Shown: positions 28,362-36,725, numbered from the stretch's first letter. The stretch is DNA of 64,000 nt from Prevotellaceae bacterium KH2P17 (GCA_900199655.1 FZRE01000003.1:124001-188000), one strand, 5' to 3'. Made by a program: numbers and translations. Notes: a model not told the origin generated them from the sequence alone.

Positions 28362-29224
28362 TTCAGATAGAAATAGACAATGGCAGCGGCTTCTGCTTCG
28401 GCGTGACCACGGCCATCAAGAAGGCCGAGGAAGAACTTGCCGCGGGCAAGACACTCTACTGCCTGGGCGACATCGTGCACAACGGAATGGAGGTAGAACG
28501 CCTCCATACACGCGGACTTGTGACCATCAACCACGAACAAATGAAGGAGCTACACGACGTCAAGGTACTGCTGCGGGCTCATGGAGAACCGCCGGAGACC
28601 TACGAACTGGCCAAGAGAAACAACATAGAAATCATTGATGCCACGTGTCCGGTGGTGCTGCAGTTGCAGCGGCGCATCAAGAAACAGTTCGACAGCAACC
28701 CGCAGGCGCAGCTCGTCATCTTCGGAAAGAACGGCCACGCCGAGGTGCTTGGCCTCGTTGGACAAACGCAGAGTAAAGCTATCGTCATCGAGAAGTTCGA
28801 CGACGTGCGCCGTCTCGACTTCTCCCGCGACATCTACCTGTACTCGCAGACCACGAAGAATCTGGACGAATTCCACCGCATCATTGAGTATATACAAGAC
28901 CATATCGCGCCAGGAGCCACCTTCCGGAGCTTCGATACCATCTGCAGACAGGTGGCTAACCGCATGCCCAACATAGCTCGCTTTGCCTCGAAGCACGACA
29001 TCATTCTCTTTGTCAGCGGCCGCAAGAGCAGCAACGGCAAGGTTTTGTTCAACGAATGCAGGAGCGTGAACCCCAACAGTTACCAGATAGAACGGGCCGA
29101 GGAGATTGACATGGCCTGGCTGCAGGGCGTATCGACCATTGGCATCTGCGGCGCCACGAGCACGCCCAAGTGGCTCATGGAGGAGTGCCGGGACTACATC
29201 AGGCGCCGGGTAGGGTGCCAGTAG
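28358..29224 (+). CDS. ispH: 4-Hydroxy-3-methylbut-2-enyl diphosphate reductase
   Basis: This 288-aa enzyme is the last step of the MEP pathway, reducing HMBPP to IPP and DMAPP. The three iron-sulfur ligands are visible: Cys13 (GFCFGV), Cys97 (DATCPVV) and Cys196 (FDTIC). RAHGEPPE, FGKNGHAEVLG and GATSTPKWLMEE are further conserved parts. It is the short form without an S1-domain fusion. It starts inside the DUF1573 stop (ATGA) and ends at a strong terminator. Confidence 0.96.
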   Translation: MIQIEIDNGSGFCFGVTTAIKKAEEELAAGKTLYCLGDIVHNGMEVERLHTRGLVTINHEQMKELHDVKVLLRAHGEPPETYELAKRNNIEIIDATCPVVLQLQRRIKKQFDSNPQAQLVIFGKNGHAEVLGLVGQTQSKAIVIEKFDDVRRLDFSRDIYLYSQTTKNLDEFHRIIEYIQDHIAPGATFRSFDTICRQVANRMPNIARFASKHDIILFVSGRKSSNGKVLFNECRSVNPNSYQIERAEEIDMAWLQGVSTIGICGATSTPKWLMEECRDYIRRRVGCQ

Positions 29225-29262
29225 CCGGGCTCCTGCGGCTTAAAGACAGAGTAACAGAGTTC

Positions 29263-29331
29263 TAAAGACAGAGTAACAGAATAACTTCAAACAGCGAAAA
29301 ATTATTCTGTTACTTTGTCTTTTTTGTTTTT
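29263..29331 (+). terminator. Terminator of ispH
   Basis: Two 21-nt arms (29263-29283 and 29301-29321) pair with one mismatch and are followed by TTTTTTGTTTTT. The arm sequence resembles the cmk terminator (TTCTGTTACTTTGTCTTT). Confidence 0.88.
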
Positions 29332-29412
29332 CGACAGCGCTTCCTCCCTTTGGAAAGAGGCCCCGAAGAATGGGCCGTCACGCTGCAAAGTATGGCCTGC
29401 GCCTGCTGAACA

Positions 29413-29553
29413 TCATCCCCTCCTAACCTCCCCTTTCCAAGGGGAGGAACCGCAGGGTGCATTTTAAATTATGAGTACGAACAATCAAGGGATAAACAGC
29501 AGAAAAGCAAACCGGTATCCTCCCCTTGGAAAGGGGAGGGTAGGAGGGGATGA
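29413..29553. repeat. CCTCCCC inverted element, copy 2
   Basis: This 141-bp element has ends TCATCCCCTCCTAACCTCCC and the reverse complement form GGAGGGTAGGAGGGGATGA. The internal segment read in reverse resembles the left interior of copies 1 and 3 (ACCGGTTTG...). Confidence 0.88.
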
Positions 29554-29636
29554 TAGGTCCAAAATTTATCCTTTCTGTAGTTAATCAACAAGCTATTGGA
29601 AATCAACCAGTTAAAGGCAATGACGTAAAAGGTATG

Positions 29637-29697
29637 CTTCAAGCCGATTGAAAGCATCCTTCAAGCGCCTTGAAGGTATGTTTCAAGAGGCTTGAAG
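29637..29697. repeat. TTCAAG dyad array 4
   Basis: Dyads CTTCAAGCCGATTGAAA (29637), CTTCAAGCGCCTTGAAG (29659) and TTTCAAGAGGCTTGAAG (29681) are 22 bp apart, with linkers GCATC, GTATG and a trailing CATAG. Confidence 0.88.
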
Positions 29698-29775
29698 CAT
29701 AGCTTTTGCAACACAATAGATATTTCGGCTGTTTTCTGAAGCCATGCTCCAAGGAAACAAAAACACGTTTCAAAC

Positions 29776-29811
29776 GGTTCGCCTTTTTGCAAAATACGAG
29801 AAAGGTGAACC
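29776..29811 (-). terminator. Possible hairpin after the histidine kinase gene
   Basis: GGTTCGCCTTT and AAAGGTGAACC pair with one mismatch about 10 bp past the stop. No long T-run follows on the minus strand. Confidence 0.4.
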
Positions 29812-29820
29812 GTTCTCCCG

Positions 29821-30798
29821 TCATTGCTTCTTGACATTTCGCCTGGCGGGAAGCCTTACTTGCACGATGGTGGGGCCTTCGCTGCTGCTCGTGAGCGACA
29901 CTTTGCCGCCCAGCAGGTCAGTCATGCGGCGCACGATGGCCAGCCCCAGTCCGTAGCCTTTTACCTTCTGGCTGCCCGTGGCGATAGAACGGTAGAAGGG
30001 GTCGAACACCTGTTCGGCCTCTGCCTTGGGTATGCCCGGCCCCGAGTTTTCAACTTCCAGCAGCACGGAGTTCTTCTCCCGGGTGGCACGCAGGTTCACG
30101 TTTCCGCTCTCGTTGCAGTATTTGGCGGCGTTCGATATCAGGTTAGAGAGTATGGCCAGCATGGCCGAGCGGTCGGTCTGCATGGTGAGTGCGGCGGGCG
30201 ATACGTCGACGCTTATCTTGATACGGCGCTGCATGAGCTGGTCGGCGTAGTTGCTGCAGGCCTCGGTCATGAGGTCAGAGACCGAGTAGTCGGCATATAT
30301 CAGCTGCAGTTTGCCGCTTTCTACGCGCGTGAGGGTGAGCAGATTGTCCACCATCTCGTTCATTCGGTCCACTACCTGTATGCTCTCCGTAATCTTGCGG
30401 CGGTACTCCTCCTCCGTCCGTGGCTTGCGGATGAGCACTTCGAGCGACCCTTTGATAACGGCCAGCGGCGTGCGCAGCTCGTGTGAGGCGTAGCTGGTAA
30501 ACGCCTTCTCGCGCTCCAGAGCCTGGGTAAGCGGCTGGATGCTCTCCCTTGCTGCATTGCGCGAGATGTAGTAAAGGGCAACGAGCGAGGCCACAGCACC
30601 GGCACAGATGGCGGCGCAGAGTATGAGCAGCATCTGGAAAATGTCGTTGTCGGTTACTGTTTGGCGTACAGCAACGTGCTTCACTTCCACGCCCACAACG
30701 ACAAGAACGAAGAGGCAGAACAGTATCGTGATGCCTCCTGTGCGCAGCAATACCTTTCGGGCAATGCGTTCCTGGTATTTCTTTTGTTCTTCCATCAT
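29821..30798 (-). CDS. Sensor histidine kinase
   Basis: The start chosen is the ATG pair at 30798 (MMEEQKKYQ), 8 bp after the regulator stop; 325 aa. Two transmembrane helices (GITILFCLFVLVVVGVEV and MLLILCAAICAGAVASLVAL) flank a very short extracytoplasmic loop of about 20 residues, so it may sense within the membrane. No HAMP domain is evident. HisKA carries SHELRTPLAVIKG, followed by the N box (NLISNAAKYCNESG), VENSGPGIP, FDPFYR and GYGLGLAI. It would phosphorylate the OmpR-type partner upstream. Confidence 0.92.
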   Translation of the reverse strand: MMEEQKKYQERIARKVLLRTGGITILFCLFVLVVVGVEVKHVAVRQTVTDNDIFQMLLILCAAICAGAVASLVALYYISRNAARESIQPLTQALEREKAFTSYASHELRTPLAVIKGSLEVLIRKPRTEEEYRRKITESIQVVDRMNEMVDNLLTLTRVESGKLQLIYADYSVSDLMTEACSNYADQLMQRRIKISVDVSPAALTMQTDRSAMLAILSNLISNAAKYCNESGNVNLRATREKNSVLLEVENSGPGIPKAEAEQVFDPFYRSIATGSQKVKGYGLGLAIVRRMTDLLGGKVSLTSSSEGPTIVQVRLPARRNVKKQ

Positions 30799-30806
30799 GT
30801 TTTCGG

Positions 30807-31466
30807 TTAGTCTTCTGCTATGAAGCCAACGCCGCGTACGGTCTTGATGTAGCCGTCGGCCTTCATGTCCAGCTTCTTTCGCAGGGCGTTCATGAACACG
30901 TCTATCACGCCGGTATCGTACTGGAAGTCGATACCCCACACGTTCTTGATGATGTCCTCGCGCGTGCAGACGTGTCCTTTGTGGCTGATGAAGTAGGCCA
31001 GCAGGTCGAATTCACGCCCCGTGAGTTTCACGTGTTTGCCGTTTCTGGTCACCTGATAGGTGGTTAGGTTCTGCTCAATGTCGCCCAACCGCAGCACGCG
31101 GTCGTCCTGCCGATTGCGGAAATGTATCTTGATGCGTTCGGCCAACTCATCGAACGAGAACGGCTTTTTGATGTAGTCGTTGGCGCCGGCACGCAGTCCG
31201 CTGATGGTTTCTTCTACTGTATCGCGGGCCGTAAGGAAGAGTATGGGCGTGGTGGTATCGCCGAGTCGGATGCGGTTGCATACCTCCAGGCCGTCCAGTA
31301 CGGGCAACATCCAGTCCAGCAGGATGAGGTCGGGCCGCCATTCGGCATAAGCGTCGAGCGTTGCCTGCCCGTCGGTAGCCACGCGGGTCTGGTATCCTTC
31401 GTCCTCCAATCCTTCCTGCAGGAAGGTGTAAATACCCGGTTCGTCTTCCACTATGAGTATCTTCAT
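30807..31466 (-). CDS. OmpR-family response regulator
   Basis: This 219-aa protein has a receiver domain (ILIVEDEPG, phospho-acceptor Asp51 in LLDWMLP, Thr in FLTARD, Lys in IKKPFSF) and a C-terminal winged-helix DNA-binding domain (LTGREFDLLAYFISHKGHV ... GVIDVFMNALRKKLD). It pairs with the kinase gene downstream. Its -7 box (TACCTTTG, 31471-31478) ends only 4 nt before the ATG, so the mRNA may be leaderless. Confidence 0.95.
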   Translation of the reverse strand: MKILIVEDEPGIYTFLQEGLEDEGYQTRVATDGQATLDAYAEWRPDLILLDWMLPVLDGLEVCNRIRLGDTTTPILFLTARDTVEETISGLRAGANDYIKKPFSFDELAERIKIHFRNRQDDRVLRLGDIEQNLTTYQVTRNGKHVKLTGREFDLLAYFISHKGHVCTREDIIKNVWGIDFQYDTGVIDVFMNALRKKLDMKADGYIKTVRGVGFIAED

Positions 31467-31470
31467 GCTG

Positions 31471-31478
31471 CAAAGGTA
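31471..31478 (-). promoter_or_regulatory. -7 box next to the response-regulator start
   Basis: Minus-strand TACCTTTG is followed by CAGC and then the ATG. The -33 region is not clear. Confidence 0.55.
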
Positions 31479-31495
31479 ATGATTAAGAATGAAAA

Positions 31496-31530
31496 GAGGT
31501 GCAAGTGAAGTATCTTATCACCCGCACCTC
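31496..31530 (-). terminator. Likely terminator of the flavin-fold gene
   Basis: GAGGTGC and GCACCTC arms, with further inner pairing, are followed on the minus strand by TTTTC. It lies about 25 bp past the stop. Confidence 0.6.
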
Positions 31531-31554
31531 CATGAATCAAACGTCTGACTTTGT

Positions 31555-31959
31555 TTAAAAACTGTAGGTCTCTCCGCCCTCTGACAGGCCCTGGCTGATA
31601 ACTGCAGTGGCATTGGTGACTTTCATCATCACGAAGTTCTGGTATCTTTCTCCGGCCACATCCTTCAGCGAAGGCATCTTCTCGGCCATGGCGTTGCGCA
31701 CTTCCTGGCGGTCGTCCTCTGTCAGTTGGCAGGTAAGACGAAGCTGCTGGCCTTTGTTGAACGTTGCGATTTTGGCTTTGGGATTGCTTTTCAGCTGCTC
31801 CACGGCATTGGTTCTGCGGAATGCCATGATGTAGAGGTTGCCCTCGAAGAGCAGACTCGTGCCGTAAACACGCACGCGCGGCTGGCCGTCTTCTACTGTT
31901 GCAAGATAGTAGGTCTTGGCATTATCCAAGAATTCATATACTCTTTGTACAGCTTCCAT
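31555..31959 (-). CDS. Pyridoxamine 5'-phosphate oxidase-fold protein
   Basis: The ATG at 31959 (MEAVQRVYEFL) has AAAGGA at a good distance and gives 134 aa. An alternative ATG at 31992 overlaps the upstream stop by one base. The split-barrel flavin-binding fold is recognised from YYLATVEDGQPRVRVYG, then LYIMAFRRTNAVEQL and ATFNKGQQLRLTC. Such proteins bind FMN, F420 or haem; the substrate is unknown. It follows the ferritin-like gene directly and the two are probably one transcript. Confidence 0.8.
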   Translation of the reverse strand: MEAVQRVYEFLDNAKTYYLATVEDGQPRVRVYGTSLLFEGNLYIMAFRRTNAVEQLKSNPKAKIATFNKGQQLRLTCQLTEDDRQEVRNAMAEKMPSLKDVAGERYQNFVMMKVTNATAVISQGLSEGGETYSF

Positions 31960-31991
31960 GTTCTTAGTTCCTTTCTTGTTGGTTCTTTTCA

Positions 31992-32447
31992 TTACAGCTG
32001 CCGGATGAGCCAGTTCTGCTCGCCGATGCAGTTGATGAGGCCAATCTGCTCCTGGCTCCAGTACAGGTCTTCCTCCTCGTCCTTTAGATAAACCTTCAGA
32101 ATGTCGTATGTCGTTACGTCTTCCTTCACTTCTTCCATCTTTTGGCGCAGCAACTCAATGCCGTCAACGCTTACCTGGCAGTCGTTCTTGATGTATTCTA
32201 TTGGGTTTTCTACCACCTGTTCAGGCTGAGTTGCCTCAATCTTTACCTGACCTCCGAGGTCCAGAATGCGCTGCATGAACTGGTCTACATAGCCTAACTC
32301 CTCGCTGGCGTGGTCGGCGTACTTGGTTGCCAGCTTGCTGAAGCCTAACGAACCGAATACTTTACCCTGCACGCGGTGGGCAAATGACTGGGCGTTTAGG
32401 CCTGTTGTAAAGAACTGTAATACTTCAATTGACTTTGTTGCATTCAT
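31992..32447 (-). CDS. Bacterioferritin-like four-helix protein
   Basis: This 151-aa protein follows the bacterioferritin pattern: FAHRVQGKVFGSLGFSKLATKYADHASEELGYVDQF..RILDLGG and, later, LKDEEEDLYWSQEQI. By eye, several diiron ligands look replaced: the helix A Glu is not evident, the ExxH of helix B reads EELGY, and the helix D EExH reads EEEDL. It may be a member with altered metal chemistry rather than a classic ferroxidase; an alignment would decide. A -7 box lies at 32493, and the flavin-fold gene follows directly. Confidence 0.72.
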   Translation of the reverse strand: MNATKSIEVLQFFTTGLNAQSFAHRVQGKVFGSLGFSKLATKYADHASEELGYVDQFMQRILDLGGQVKIEATQPEQVVENPIEYIKNDCQVSVDGIELLRQKMEEVKEDVTTYDILKVYLKDEEEDLYWSQEQIGLINCIGEQNWLIRQL

Positions 32448-32492
32448 GTTTTATTTCCTTTCTGTTATTTAAATTGTTTTCTATTGATGATG

Positions 32493-32500
32493 CAAAGGTA
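32493..32500 (-). promoter_or_regulatory. -7 box of the ferritin-like gene
   Basis: Minus-strand TACCTTTG lies 45 nt before the ATG. A TTTG occurs only 12 bp upstream, so the -33 is uncertain. Confidence 0.5.
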
Positions 32501-32601
32501 CGCCGAAAGCGGCAAAGTAACCTTAAGATAGCCTTAACCTTTCCTTAAGATTTCATTAAAACGCAGTGCTGTCAGTACACACCTATTTATATATAGGCAC
32601 T

Positions 32602-32636
32602 AAAAAAGAGAACCTCTTCTCCCGAAGAAGCCCTCT
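32602..32636 (-). terminator. Possible distal terminator of the folA transcript
   Basis: The minus strand reads CTTCTTC-ggga-GAAGAGG with flanking GU-type pairs, then TTTTTT. It lies about 500 bp past folA, with nothing between but repeats. Confidence 0.45.
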
Positions 32637-32980
32637 GCTAAAAAACAGTAATTAACTCAAAATTTATAATCTATTGTACTAACTTGCTTTATTTATGCTT
32701 GCAAATGTATGAAAAAGATTTGAAAGTTGAAAGCATTTGCGAAGAAAAATGCCGCTTCTTTAAGAAAAAACGTCATTATTCGGATTATTTGTTATAATCT
32801 TGCAGAGAGAATAAATTAAACTTCCAATGAGAGAGATATACCTGACCGGCGCTTGAAGATGAAGCCGTTGGCGCCCCTCTACCGTTTTTGATAAACGGCT
32901 TCGGTGGTTTTCTGTGGTCACCTTCGCCTTGTTTTCCGTCCGCTGAAGGTTACTTGTGCTGCACCATCAAATGCGGGAAA

Positions 32981-33050
32981 GAACTTTCGACACTTGTCGC
33001 ATAATCGTTCGACAGGTGTCACACAATCGTGCGACAAGTGTCGAAAGTTC
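32981..33050. repeat. CGACA dyad element, copy B
   Basis: This 70-bp element has GAACTTTCGACACTTGTCGC-type inverted ends. Dyads at 32988, 33010 and 33032 are exactly 22 bp apart. Confidence 0.9.
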
Positions 33051-33151
33051 CTGAAGGATAGCTTTTAGCTCCTGATAAAAAGTGTTTGAGCACTTGCGCG
33101 GCCGTCTTTTCCGCTCTCAAAGTGCAGCTTCGCAGCAAGTGAATGGCGGCT

Positions 33152-33631
33152 TTACCTCACGTAGTCCACAAATGCGTAGCGGTAGGCATGCTTCTCGTCG
33201 GGCTCATGTTGCTCTCTGCCGGCCTCTTTCCAGTCATCATAGGGCGGGAAGAAGGCATCGGCCTGAGCCGGCGTATCGTCCACTTGGGTTAGGCAGAGAC
33301 GGCTGGCAAGGCCCATGGCCTGCTCGTACACGCTGGCTCCACCTATTATATATATGTCCTCTTCGGCGTTGCAGTGGGCCAAGGCTTCATCGAGCGAGGC
33401 GTAACAGTCGCACCCCTCAAAGTGTTTCTTGCTCCTGCTAAGCACGATGTTGCGCCTGTTTGGCAGCGCTCCTTTGGGCAACGACTCGAACGTTTTGCGC
33501 CCCATGATGATGGTGTGGCCCGTGGTGAGCGCCTTGAAACGTTTGAGGTCGTTGGGCAACCAGTACAACAGGCGGTTCCGGTAGCCAATGGCACGGTTGC
33601 CGGCCACGGCTGCAATGATGGTGATGGTCAT
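33152..33631 (-). CDS. folA: Dihydrofolate reductase
   Basis: This 159-aa enzyme reduces dihydrofolate to tetrahydrofolate with NADPH. Visible features are the N-terminal IIAAVAGNRAIGYRNRLLYW, the active-site PNDLKRFK with its acidic residue, GHTIIMGRKTFESLP for cofactor binding, NRRNIVLSR and IYIIGGASVYEQAM. It is last after thyA on the same strand, 36 bp away. The pair recycles the dihydrofolate that ThyA makes. Confidence 0.96.
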   Translation of the reverse strand: MTITIIAAVAGNRAIGYRNRLLYWLPNDLKRFKALTTGHTIIMGRKTFESLPKGALPNRRNIVLSRSKKHFEGCDCYASLDEALAHCNAEEDIYIIGGASVYEQAMGLASRLCLTQVDDTPAQADAFFPPYDDWKEAGREQHEPDEKHAYRYAFVDYVR

Positions 33632-33667
33632 TGTTCTTGCTTCTTTTAAGTTTGTTTTTGACGGCCG

Positions 33668-34462
33668 TCAGACCGATACCTGGGCCGAAATGTGCGGCCA
33701 CGGGTCGTAGTCAGTGAGCTCAAAATCCTCGTACTTGAAGTCGAATAGGCTCTTTACTTCGGGGTTCAGGTGCATGTGAGGCAGCGGTCGGGGCGTGCGG
33801 GAGAGCTGCAGTTGGGCCTGACTGATGTGGTTCAGGTAGAGGTGAGTGTCGCCCGTGGTGTGAATGAAGTCACCTGCCTTGAGCCCGGTTACCTGCGCCA
33901 TCATCATGAGCAGCAAGGCATAAGAGGCGATGTTGAACGGAACGCCGAGGAAAGTGTCGGCCGATCGCTGGTAAAGTTGCAGGCTCAGGCGCCCTTGAGC
34001 CACGTAGAACTGGAACAGACAGTGGCAGGGCGGCAGCGCCATCTCATCGACTTCGGCCGGGTTCCAGGCCGAAACAATCATGCGACGGGAGTCGGGATTG
34101 CGGCGCAGAGTTTCTATTACGTTCTGTATCTGGTCAATGGTGCCGCCCTTGTAGTCGGGCCACGACCGCCATTGATGGCCGTACACGGGGCCAAGTTCGC
34201 CGTTCTCGTCGGCCCACTCGTTCCATATTCTCACGCCGTGTTCCTGCAGGAAGCGCACGTTCGTATCGCCTTTGAGGAACCAGAGCAGCTCGTAGATGAT
34301 GGATTTGAGGTGCAGTTTCTTTGTTGTAAGCAGCGGGAAGCCGTCTTCGAGGTTAAACCTCATCTGGTGGCCGAACACGCTCTTGGTGCCTGTTCCGGTG
34401 CGGTCGCCTTTTTCAACGCCTTCGGTGAGGATGCGGTTCAGTAAATCGAGATATTGTTTCAT
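33668..34462 (-). CDS. thyA: Thymidylate synthase
   Basis: This 264-aa enzyme makes dTMP from dUMP and methylene-tetrahydrofolate. Signatures are [12 protein letters not shown], the long block [19 protein letters not shown], the nucleophile Cys in [12 protein letters not shown], and [20 protein letters not shown]. The length equals the standard short form. It lies 21 bp after the methyltransferase gene and before folA, so the three genes are likely co-transcribed from the promoter at 35937. Confidence 0.97.
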   Translation of the reverse strand: MKQYLDLLNRILTEGVEKGDRTGTGTKSVFGHQMRFNLEDGFPLLTTKKLHLKSIIYELLWFLKGDTNVRFLQEHGVRIWNEWADENGELGPVYGHQWRSWPDYKGGTIDQIQNVIETLRRNPDSRRMIVSAWNPAEVDEMALPPCHCLFQFYVAQGRLSLQLYQRSADTFLGVPFNIASYALLLMMMAQVTGLKAGDFIHTTGDTHLYLNHISQAQLQLSRTPRPLPHMHLNPEVKSLFDFKYEDFELTDYDPWPHISAQVSV

Positions 34463-34483
34463 TGTCTTTTTGGTTTTCTGTTC

Positions 34484-35881
34484 TTATTCAGTTGGGGTGC
34501 CGAGTCGCAGGATGCAGGGCTCTGCAGGTATGTGGCTGCTCTTTATCTTCCACTCGGCAGGGTAGAGATTGTTGGCCCTGTTGCCTATGTTTTTTACGAA
34601 GCCGAGGGGCTGGTGCTTGTAGGTGAGCAGCGTGAAGCCCGTGGGCACGCCGGCCGGCAGCGTGACCGCCTCCTTGCGCAGGTAGCTGATGGCCTCGCTG
34701 TAGCCTACGTCTGCGGTGGTGAAAGCATTGCGGTTGAACCTCGTGGAGAGTGCCAGGCGCTGGTCGGGAATGAGAGTCTTGCCCTTGCGTGAGCCCAAAG
34801 TGATGCCTGCCTGGATAACCCGCAGGTTCCGGCAGGCCTCGTTGTAGGTTGCTGCCCATCGCCGCGGAATGGCCGTCAGCGTGTCTTGCTTCTCGTAGAG
34901 TGTGTAGTCTTCGGGGTTCAGAATCCAGTCTGAGGCGAGCTTCCGGCCAGCTTCCTTCTGCTTGGCCGGATGCTGGGGCGCGGCGTCAGCAGGCTTTCCG
35001 GGCTTGCGGAGCACGGCCATGAAGAGCCCTTCGCCCTGCGTCAGGCCCGGGATGAAGCGGTACACGGGGCCTTGATGGGCAAGAGCACCGGTAATGTTCC
35101 ATGCCTCTTCCACCTCTACTTCAACCAGTTTGGCCCCAAACTCCTCAATTATCCACGCCACGTTGTCCTCGTTTTCCCTGGCGTTAAACGTGCAGGTGGA
35201 GTAGAAAAGCAACCCACCGGGCTTCAGGGAGCTCCATACATCGGCTATGATGGTGCGTTGCAGCCTGCTACACTCGTCCACATGCTGCGGGTTCCACTCG
35301 CTTACGGCATTCTCATCCTTGCGGAACATGCCCTCGCCAGAGCAGGGCACGTCGGCCAGAACGACGTCGAACTGCAGCTTGCTGCGGCCGAAGTCGCGTG
35401 GAAAGTTATTGGTTACAACCACGTCCTCATGGCCAAACTTGCTCATGTTCTCGGCAAGTATGTTGGCGCGGGCACGCATCGGTTCGTTCGAGAACAGCAG
35501 ACTGCCGGCCGGTAACACCGACAGCGCCGCAGTTGACTTGCCCCCCGGAGCTGCACAGAGGTCGAGCATGGTAACGGGAGTGGTGACGAGTTGCTGCACG
35601 GCATGGCAGAGAAACATGGACGAGGCCTCCTGAACATAGTACATGCCCGCATGCAGCAGCGGGTCGAAAGTAAAGTTAGGACGGCTCTGCAGGTAAGCTC
35701 CCAGCCGGCACCAGGGCACTCCGCCCGCCTTGCCGGCTATCTCCGCCCGCTCCGTACACTTGAACGGATTGAGCCGGATGCTTACCGGAGGCTCTTCGCC
35801 GAGCCCCTTTTCCAGCCGGCTGTATAGCTCCTGGCCCATCAGCCGGCAGGTGTAGGATGTAAATTCCTTAGGTAATGTCAT
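34484..35881 (-). CDS. RsmF/NOL1-NOP2-Sun family RNA m5C methyltransferase
   Basis: This 465-aa protein methylates cytosine at C5 in RNA, probably 16S rRNA. The Rossmann SAM domain shows MLDLCAAPGGKSTA, and two catalytic Cys motifs follow: DVPCSGEGMFR and YSTCTFNARENED. The C-terminal ~170 residues resemble the RsmF extension with a PUA-like end (GFTLLTYKHQPLGFVKNIGN). It is the first gene of the unit with thyA and folA. Confidence 0.9.
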   Translation of the reverse strand: MTLPKEFTSYTCRLMGQELYSRLEKGLGEEPPVSIRLNPFKCTERAEIAGKAGGVPWCRLGAYLQSRPNFTFDPLLHAGMYYVQEASSMFLCHAVQQLVTTPVTMLDLCAAPGGKSTAALSVLPAGSLLFSNEPMRARANILAENMSKFGHEDVVVTNNFPRDFGRSKLQFDVVLADVPCSGEGMFRKDENAVSEWNPQHVDECSRLQRTIIADVWSSLKPGGLLFYSTCTFNARENEDNVAWIIEEFGAKLVEVEVEEAWNITGALAHQGPVYRFIPGLTQGEGLFMAVLRKPGKPADAAPQHPAKQKEAGRKLASDWILNPEDYTLYEKQDTLTAIPRRWAATYNEACRNLRVIQAGITLGSRKGKTLIPDQRLALSTRFNRNAFTTADVGYSEAISYLRKEAVTLPAGVPTGFTLLTYKHQPLGFVKNIGNRANNLYPAEWKIKSSHIPAEPCILRLGTPTE

Positions 35882-35936
35882 GCCGTTTGGTCTTGGTGAG
35901 GCGGCAGCCGACGGCCTCCGCGCTCCAAATTGCTTG

Positions 35937-35967
35937 CAAATTTAAAAAAAAAATCGTTCCTTTGCAA
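35937..35967 (-). promoter_or_regulatory. Promoter of the methyltransferase-thyA-folA unit
   Basis: Minus-strand -33 TTG (35965-35967) and -7 TAAATTTG (35937-35944) are 20 bp apart across a T-tract. The leader is about 55 nt. Confidence 0.65.
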
Positions 35968-36016
35968 CTAAAACAGGCCCTGTTCCGTCTTACAGACAGA
36001 AAAAAGATAAAGGCAC

Positions 36017-36688
36017 ATGATTATGAAACAGTATCTTATAGCATTCGCACTGATGCTCACTCTCAGTGCAACCACCACCAGCGCAGCACCCAAGCACCGC
36101 CACCACACACCAACAACAGCGGTGGCGAAGCCCGACACCACGAAGGCCGATGAAGGCGTGGAGGCTTACTCGGACACAACGAGTACGGCGGCGGACACGG
36201 TGGTTTTGGACTCTGCTAACCAGTACTCGCAGCCAGGTTACTACAGTTACGACGACAGAGACTGGGAGGAAGACCTCGTGGAGCAAATCATCGGCGGCGG
36301 CTTAGGTTTCGGCGGAGTGCTCCTGGCCATCTGTATAGTGCTGGCGGTGCTCATCTTCCTGCTGGCTCCGTTCATCGTTCTGGCGCTCATCCTGCGCTAT
36401 CTCATCAGGCGGCATAACGACCGCGTGATGCTTGCACAGAAGGCAATGGAGACCGGGCAGCCCATTCCGGAACCGTTGCAGCCGGTAGACAAGCAGACCG
36501 ACGAGTACCTCTGGCGCCGTGGAGTGAAGAATGTGGCCGTTGGTGCGGGCCTGGCACTGATGTTCTCTATATGGGATGCCGACGCACTGGCTGGTGTAGG
36601 ACTGCTCATACTGTGCTATGGGGCCGGCCAGATGTTCCTCGGACGCACCAGCCGTAAGAAGAATCAGAACGACAAACCCGAATTTTAG
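36017..36688 (+). CDS. DUF6249-type membrane protein
   Basis: This protein is 223 aa from 36017, or 221 aa from the ATG at 36023. A signal peptide (MKQYLIAFALMLTLSATTTSA) is followed by a His/Thr-rich low-complexity periplasmic stretch. Two close helices follow (GGVLLAICIVLAVLIFLLAPFIVLALIL), then a cytoplasmic RRHNDRVMLAQKAMETGQPIPE segment and two more helices (GVKNVAVGAGLALMFSIWDA, GVGLLILCYGAGQMFL). The RRH...GQPIPE pattern is that of DUF6249, often found beside ECF sigma operons, as here. The function is unknown. Confidence 0.78.
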   Translation: MIMKQYLIAFALMLTLSATTTSAAPKHRHHTPTTAVAKPDTTKADEGVEAYSDTTSTAADTVVLDSANQYSQPGYYSYDDRDWEEDLVEQIIGGGLGFGGVLLAICIVLAVLIFLLAPFIVLALILRYLIRRHNDRVMLAQKAMETGQPIPEPLQPVDKQTDEYLWRRGVKNVAVGAGLALMFSIWDADALAGVGLLILCYGAGQMFLGRTSRKKNQNDKPEF

Positions 36689-36695
36689 AGCGCAT

Positions 36696-36725
36696 GGCGG
36701 GAGGCTACTAAGGTGACCTCCCGCC
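36696..36725 (+). terminator. Hairpin between the DUF6249 and sigma genes
   Basis: GGCGGGAGG and CCTCCCGCC form a perfect 9-bp stem with a 12-nt loop, but no T-run follows. It may attenuate rather than stop transcription into the sigma gene. Confidence 0.5.

Larger units (their letters stand above)
29225..29820. other. Convergent intergenic region rich in repeats
   Basis: It contains the ispH terminator, a 141-bp CCTCCCC element (29413-29553), a TTCAAG array (29637-29697) and a hairpin past the histidine kinase gene. No gene is visible. Confidence 0.75.
32448..33151. other. Long intergenic region, no convincing gene
   Basis: About 700 bp, AT-rich in its left half. It contains the ferritin-like promoter, a possible minus-strand terminator (32602-32636), a 9-bp stem GAAGCCGTT/AACGGCTTC at 32861-32902 and the CGACA element at 32981-33050. 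A 9-codon frame at 32827 is too short to support. Confidence 0.65.

Noticed and set aside
32827..32856. Nine-codon frame starting ATGAGAGAG
   Set aside because: It is too short to judge and has no link to a regulated downstream gene on that strand.
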